The notes beneath the pieces are model-generated. The model had not been told where the DNA came from, made no database searches, and was given only the letters and a program-made list of their open reading frames with translations. Below, piece by piece: positions 40,978-44,707 of a stretch of 44,707 nt of DNA. The position numbers were made by a program, and so were the translations under genes. Position 1 is the first letter of the stretch. Every line of letters begins with the position of its first letter. The DNA comes from a virus. The stretch covers positions 1 through 44,707 of the IMG/VR virus record IMGVR_UViG_3300005663_000085. One strand, 5' to 3'.

Positions 40978-42037
40978 CATCCTGATAGTTGCAGCGGTAA
41001 CGCTCGGTGCGCTATGGGGCCCGAACCTGACACAAGACAGGCTTGTGTATGGAGACAGCGCCTATGAGATCCAGAGCGTTTCGGATCTGACGGCCTGGAT
41101 TGGGGGCACAGCGGGCGAGATCGCCGTGGCCGACGATGGGGACGGCACGATTACCATTTCCATGCCGGCCCCGGTATATGGAGAGTTGTCACAATCCGGG
41201 GGGTCTTTCGTAACCGCCGACAGCATAACGGTCAATACCGGAACGGTGGCCAGCGGAACGGTCGCGGATACATACACGGTAAACAGCACATATCACCAGG
41301 TGACCGAGATTGCCGGCGGCGGCGGCGGGTTCGATGTAGAATACATCTTTACCGTGGCAGATAATCCTGCATCGCTTTCAGTGGTAGGGCGCTATGAAGG
41401 GACCGTTGCACATAGTACGGTTGTCGAGGCGTGGAATTATACGGGAGGTACCTGGGATACCTTCACCGGTGCTGGTGACGATATGGATCACTCGACAACG
41501 GATGCGGAGTTCACGTTTACATATGCGGCCCTGGCCGGCGCGATCACGGACTATGTATCCGGAACTGCCAGCAAGTTCAGGATCTTCCAGGCGCCCCCCG
41601 GGACCGGAACGGATAACCTATACATAGACGCGGCCACGATTCAAATTCAGCAGTACGCAATTGCCAGCCCCGGTGTATATGGAACAATTACCGGAATGAG
41701 CCTCGGGGAAAATAACGGAATTACCATGAACGCCTCCTCCGGAACATGGACGATCGTAACCTCCGGGCTCTATGATGCCCGATGCGCCATTTCCTTTTCC
41801 GGCACACCGAGCACTCGTTTTCTGGGCCACTTTCACGTAGACGGCGCGATCGAAACAGAATCGGGTTTTTCAAGAAGATTAGGGTCGGGCGGAGATGTAG
41901 GGCCGGCGACGATAATGGGGCTGCTGGCCCTGTCCGCCGCCGAGGTCGTCACCGTGGCGATCGCCGCGGACGTCGGTGGAGTGTATGTGGCGATCGAGCG
42001 GCTCAACTGCAGCCTGACGATGATACGGGGGAGCTGA
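40943..42037 (+). CDS. Fibre-like protein with N-terminal hydrophobic anchor and C1q/TNF-like end
   Basis: 364 residues; AAAGGAGAGAAG precedes the ATG inside the previous gene. The N-terminus WIKAVTLLSILIVAAVTLGALW is a membrane anchor or signal. The middle is a beta-rich shaft. The C-terminal 110 residues (GVYGTITGMSLGENNGITM, GLYDARCAISFSGTPSTRFLGHFHVDG, SAAEVVTVAIAADVGG) have the jelly-roll pattern of C1q/TNF-like fibre tips. It is likely a receptor-binding protein; the N-terminal anchor is unusual for one. Confidence 0.65.
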   Translation: MFGWIKAVTLLSILIVAAVTLGALWGPNLTQDRLVYGDSAYEIQSVSDLTAWIGGTAGEIAVADDGDGTITISMPAPVYGELSQSGGSFVTADSITVNTGTVASGTVADTYTVNSTYHQVTEIAGGGGGFDVEYIFTVADNPASLSVVGRYEGTVAHSTVVEAWNYTGGTWDTFTGAGDDMDHSTTDAEFTFTYAALAGAITDYVSGTASKFRIFQAPPGTGTDNLYIDAATIQIQQYAIASPGVYGTITGMSLGENNGITMNASSGTWTIVTSGLYDARCAISFSGTPSTRFLGHFHVDGAIETESGFSRRLGSGGDVGPATIMGLLALSAAEVVTVAIAADVGGVYVAIERLNCSLTMIRGS

Positions 42038-42498
42038 TGATAATCCGTCCGGCAGTAACGACAGATATCGACCAGCTGGTTGTCATGAGCGAGAAATTTT
42101 ACATCACGGCGCACTTGGACGAGGTCGGCCTGGGGAGACGGAACGAAAGTGTGGCCGACTACATAAAAATGATGCTCCCGCTGGATCTTTTTGCGATATT
42201 CGTGGCCATCGAGGCAGGCTGGATCCGGGGAACGATATCCGGGATCCGGTATCCCTGGTTGATGGACATGAGCCAGGTTCTTCTCATGGAGAACTGGTGG
42301 TGGGTGGATCCGGACTATCGAGGCAGCGGTATGCAAAAGAGGCTGGAAGCCGAGCTGATTGCCTGGGGTAAGGAAGGCGGAGCATCGAGGCTGATAATGG
42401 TGGTGTCAGAAGGCCTAACCAAGAAAGACGCATTGCGGAGGTATTATGGGCGCAAGGGGTTCGAGCCCATGGAAACCCATTACATAAGGGAGATCTGA
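42037..42498 (+). CDS. GNAT-family N-acetyltransferase
   Basis: 153 residues, start overlapping the fibre stop by one base (TGATG). The fold is evident: MIIRPAVTTDIDQLVVMSEKF as strand 1 and helix 1, the FVAIEAGWIRGTI strand pair, NWWWVDPDYRGSGMQKRLEAELIAW with the R-G-S-G acetyl-CoA loop, and YYGRKGFEPMETHY at the end. It acetylates an unknown amine. Phage tail-proximal GNATs of this kind are frequent in podoviruses and may modify virion or host proteins. Confidence 0.85.
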   Translation: MIIRPAVTTDIDQLVVMSEKFYITAHLDEVGLGRRNESVADYIKMMLPLDLFAIFVAIEAGWIRGTISGIRYPWLMDMSQVLLMENWWWVDPDYRGSGMQKRLEAELIAWGKEGGASRLIMVVSEGLTKKDALRRYYGRKGFEPMETHYIREI

Positions 42499-42499
42499 A

Positions 42500-43417
42500 A
42501 TGCCGATAGCCACAGGGACGGCCATAGTGATCGCGGGCGCGGCGGCGCTTGGCGGTTCGCTATACTCATCGAGCAAAGCCAGTAAGGCAGCCGAGCAGCA
42601 AACCGAAGCGATCGCGGGGCGCACTGCCGCCAGCGATAAGATCTCGCTGGAACAATGGGACCGGTTCAAGAGGATATACGGGCCGCTGGAAGAACAACTG
42701 GTCGAGGAGGCCAGCGGCGGGTTTACCTACGGCCTGCCAAAGCCGGACAGGGCCGCCATCGAGCGCGAGGTGTTGGCCGAGAGGGGAGTGTCTGCCACCG
42801 GCAAGGGGGAGAAGCTGGCCGGTTTTGAGAGCCAGGTTGCACGCAGGGGACTGGCCGGAGCTCAGAGGACGGAAATACTAGCAGAGGTCGATAAACGCTT
42901 TGCCGCGGCCATGGAGAAATACGAGGCGTCCCGGACATTTACGGGCAGCCCGGGCTTGACCAGAATGATGGCGGGCATCGATCGGGGGTTTTCCGACATT
43001 GCCGCCAACACCCGCAGAACGCTCGGCGGCCGCTTTCCCCAGGGAGCCGGACTGGAGACGCTTTTTTCCAGGGACGTGGAGCTGGAGAGAACCCGGGCAA
43101 AAGCGGGGGCCGCGGCCGATGCAGAGACACAGAGATTCCAGCGGATGTTCAACGTGGCTCAGCTCGGGCGGGGCCTGCCGTCGGAAGCGATCGCCGGACT
43201 GAATGCCGGCAACGCGACGTCGGCCGCCCTGGCGAACCTGTATAGCAACCAGGCCACGCGGGGATATCAGGCCGCGGGAGATGCCGCGGGAAATATGATG
43301 CAGCTATACCTGATGTCCCAGGGCGGATTTGGTGGCGGTGGCGGTGGCGGCGGAACGGGCTTTCAAGGAACGCCGGCGCAAAACGCTTTCTTGAATCCGG
43401 AACCGGTATTTGCATAG
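42500..43417 (+). CDS. Internal virion / ejection-type protein
   Basis: 305 residues starting one base after the GNAT stop. The N-terminus has a glycine/alanine-rich hydrophobic segment (TAIVIAGAAALGGSLYSSSKASKAAEQQ) typical of ejected membrane-penetrating proteins; the rest is long helical (RRGLAGAQRTEILAEVDKRFAAAMEKY) and ends in poly-glycine. Such proteins travel in the capsid and form a channel for DNA in short-tailed phages. No family was named. Confidence 0.65.
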   Translation: MPIATGTAIVIAGAAALGGSLYSSSKASKAAEQQTEAIAGRTAASDKISLEQWDRFKRIYGPLEEQLVEEASGGFTYGLPKPDRAAIEREVLAERGVSATGKGEKLAGFESQVARRGLAGAQRTEILAEVDKRFAAAMEKYEASRTFTGSPGLTRMMAGIDRGFSDIAANTRRTLGGRFPQGAGLETLFSRDVELERTRAKAGAAADAETQRFQRMFNVAQLGRGLPSEAIAGLNAGNATSAALANLYSNQATRGYQAAGDAAGNMMQLYLMSQGGFGGGGGGGGTGFQGTPAQNAFLNPEPVFA

Positions 43418-43426
43418 GAGGCAACC

Positions 43427-44401
43427 ATGGGCATAGGAATCGGACTGGCACAGATAGCCGAGGGCCTGACCGGCGGTGCGGTCAGAGGCACGGCATTCAA
43501 CCTGCAGCGGGAATCTGCCGCCGGAAAGCAAGCGGCCGACGAGGCGCACCGGGCCGAGCTGCTCGGGATCCAGAAGAGGATCCTCGGCAACCAGGAAGAA
43601 CAGGCACAGATCAGCCGTACGGCAAACGCCATGAAGACCGCGTACGCGATCGCCAAGGATTCACCCAACGCAAAAGAGGTGTTCGCCAGCACGTATAAGC
43701 AGCTCGACCCCACCGGCCAAGTGCCCGAGGTGTCTTTCGAAAAGGATACGATCGAGATAAACTTCGAGGGCTTGAAATTCAAGGGCAAGAAAGGTCCGAT
43801 GATCGAGGCGCTCGGGATCATCGCAGAGAACCCCGAAGCTTCACCGGAAATCATGTCTCAACTGGTACAGCTCGGGCTGCTGTCGATAGAAGCGCCGAAG
43901 GACAAGCCGGGCAGAGTGGTGGTCGTCCCGCCCGGGCACGCGGTGCTCGACGAGAAGGGAGTGGTTTCGTTTCCTGCAGGCCAGAAAGGAGTAAAGGCCG
44001 GCAAGGGGGTAACGGTCAGCGAGCTTTCGACCGGGATCAATGCGATATTCAAGAAATACAAGGTCGACGCCGGCCTGGGGATTACGTTCGGCCCCGATAA
44101 AACAGCGACGATCGACATGGCGACATTCCTCAACGGCAAGGAAACGGCGTTTAATATCATCCAGAAAAAGGCCGATGAGAAAGACGCGGACGCGGTCGAG
44201 GACCTTGCCAAGATACAGGGATATTACGAATTGATGGACCGGCTGTTGCGCCGGGTCACACAGCCCCCCCCCAGCGGTGCCCTGGGACGGATGGCGGGGC
44301 TTGACGTGACCCCGCCTCCGACCGGCTCTCCCACGGGCACCGCTCCCACCGATACAAATCCGGTCTTTGACCCGACAACGGGGCGGTTCTCCGTTAAGTA
44401 G
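43427..44401 (+). CDS. Second internal virion-like protein
   Basis: 324 residues, TAGGAGGCAACC before the ATG. The N-terminus (IGIGLAQIAEGLTGGAVRGTAFN) is a short Gly-rich hydrophobic helix; the middle is helical, then alternates helix and strand. The C-terminus is proline/threonine-rich (PPPTGSPTGTAPTDT). Its place beside the first ejection-type protein and its composition suggest a virion-internal protein. The cellular sequence begins a few bases after its stop. Confidence 0.6.
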   Translation: MGIGIGLAQIAEGLTGGAVRGTAFNLQRESAAGKQAADEAHRAELLGIQKRILGNQEEQAQISRTANAMKTAYAIAKDSPNAKEVFASTYKQLDPTGQVPEVSFEKDTIEINFEGLKFKGKKGPMIEALGIIAENPEASPEIMSQLVQLGLLSIEAPKDKPGRVVVVPPGHAVLDEKGVVSFPAGQKGVKAGKGVTVSELSTGINAIFKKYKVDAGLGITFGPDKTATIDMATFLNGKETAFNIIQKKADEKDADAVEDLAKIQGYYELMDRLLRRVTQPPPSGALGRMAGLDVTPPPTGSPTGTAPTDTNPVFDPTTGRFSVK

Positions 44402-44407
44402 GGCGAT

Positions 44408-44644
44408 ATGATAATTGTCACATTGGCAGATAAGGGCATCACGGTCGAGTTATACCCCAGATTAGACGTCAAACTCGATAAACAGCTCAAATACGCTAAT
44501 AAGCGCGGCTTTCCTTACGTCCTCATCATCGGCGAAAAAGAAGCCAAACAAAATAAAGTTCGATTAAAAGACATGAACGCGAAAGTAAAAACCGAAGGAA
44601 AACTTCTCTCGCTAGACAAAGTTATCTCTCTTCTGCGATCATAA
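44408..44644 (+). CDS. hisS: C-terminal fragment of histidyl-tRNA synthetase (anticodon-binding domain)
   Basis: 78 codons from the ATG at 44408. From residue 7 on the reading ADKGITVELYPRLDVKLDKQ, LKYANKRGFPYVLIIGEKE, then QNKVRLKDMNAK fits the HisRS C-terminal anticodon-binding domain (typical core: GIxVELYPxxxKLxKQLKYAxxxGxPxxxIxG). The beginning of the domain and the rest of the enzyme are missing. Codons are AT-rich, unlike the phage. It is cellular DNA fused to the phage within about the first 20 bases of the frame, not a phage gene in its own right. Confidence 0.75.
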   Translation: MIIVTLADKGITVELYPRLDVKLDKQLKYANKRGFPYVLIIGEKEAKQNKVRLKDMNAKVKTEGKLLSLDKVISLLRS

Positions 44645-44648
44645 CTCT

Positions 44649-44707
44649 GTGACCAAATCTCGCAAACTAGCCTACCTGGCCTTGCTAGGCAACACCTTAA
44701 TTTGGGG
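44649..44707 (+). CDS. Start of an EamA/DMT-family transporter, 3' partial
   Basis: Reading from the GTG at 44649 gives KSRKLAYLALLGNTLIWG before the edge, the usual opening of EamA/DMT transporters (basic start, first helix, N-T/A-x-I-W-G). It starts five bases after the hisS stop, a normal cellular operon spacing. The gene is cut by the window end. Confidence 0.55.
   Translation, partial: MTKSRKLAYLALLGNTLIW

Overview
The window looks like most of one tailed (podovirus-type) bacteriophage genome, probably assembled from a metagenome. All convincing genes are on the plus strand, tightly packed, with many 4-base ATGA overlaps. The type rests on an N4-gp56-like major capsid protein, a portal, a two-subunit terminase, two adaptor-like proteins, a nozzle-like protein and two late internal-virion-like proteins, with no tape measure, sheath or tail tube. 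I see no integrase, tRNA or CRISPR array. Three lipoproteins with clear lipoboxes, several signal peptides and one twin-arginine signal point to a diderm (Gram-negative-type) host, but no taxon can be named.

Layout. (1) 2-8305 is an enormous polyvalent protein, open at the left edge, with an adenine methyltransferase domain and a strawberry-notch helicase domain, as in DarB-like anti-restriction proteins. (2) 8302-11413 holds a small membrane/coiled-coil protein and a tailspike with a GC-rich N-terminus and an AT-richer C-terminus, closed by a strong terminator. (3) 11580-16526 starts at a TTGACA promoter and carries an HTH/zinc regulator, small zinc-ribbon proteins, a DUF5131 radical-SAM-like protein, an archaeo-eukaryotic-type primase and a D5-like SF3 helicase. 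No DNA or RNA polymerase is visible. (4) 16527-17344 is a non-coding stretch with dyad repeats, a likely control or origin region. (5) 17345-19108 holds small accessory genes, including a short Dam-like methyltransferase. (6) 19298-30468 is the terminase, a probable capsid staple, two lipoproteins, a run of four exported fibre/lectin/beta-helix proteins, the portal, a Tat-signal copy of a head protein, and a third lipoprotein, ending at a strong terminator. (7) 30608-44401 is a frameshifted fibre gene, scaffold, major capsid, head proteins, adaptors, an Acb2/Tad1-like anti-CBASS protein, a small inserted cassette, an M23 peptidase, the nozzle, another fibre, a GNAT acetyltransferase and two ejection-type proteins. 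(8) After 44401 the composition drops abruptly to AT-rich sequence carrying the C-terminal end of a histidyl-tRNA synthetase and the start of an EamA/DMT transporter: cellular DNA, joined by a real junction or by assembly.

Working together: primase and helicase start replication with borrowed host polymerases; the terminase packages DNA through the portal into a gp56-type capsid; adaptors, nozzle and several alternative receptor-binding proteins build the tail; the last two structural proteins and perhaps the giant protein travel inside the virion. Host-defence functions are spread through the map: the giant methyltransferase/helicase, the Dam-like enzyme and the Acb2-like cyclic-nucleotide sponge. 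The most unusual features are the number of virion-like proteins carrying export signals, the Tat-tagged head-protein copy beside the portal, the 350-bp cassette bounded by 13-bp repeats next to the Acb2-like gene, and the dyad-rich non-coding region after the helicase.
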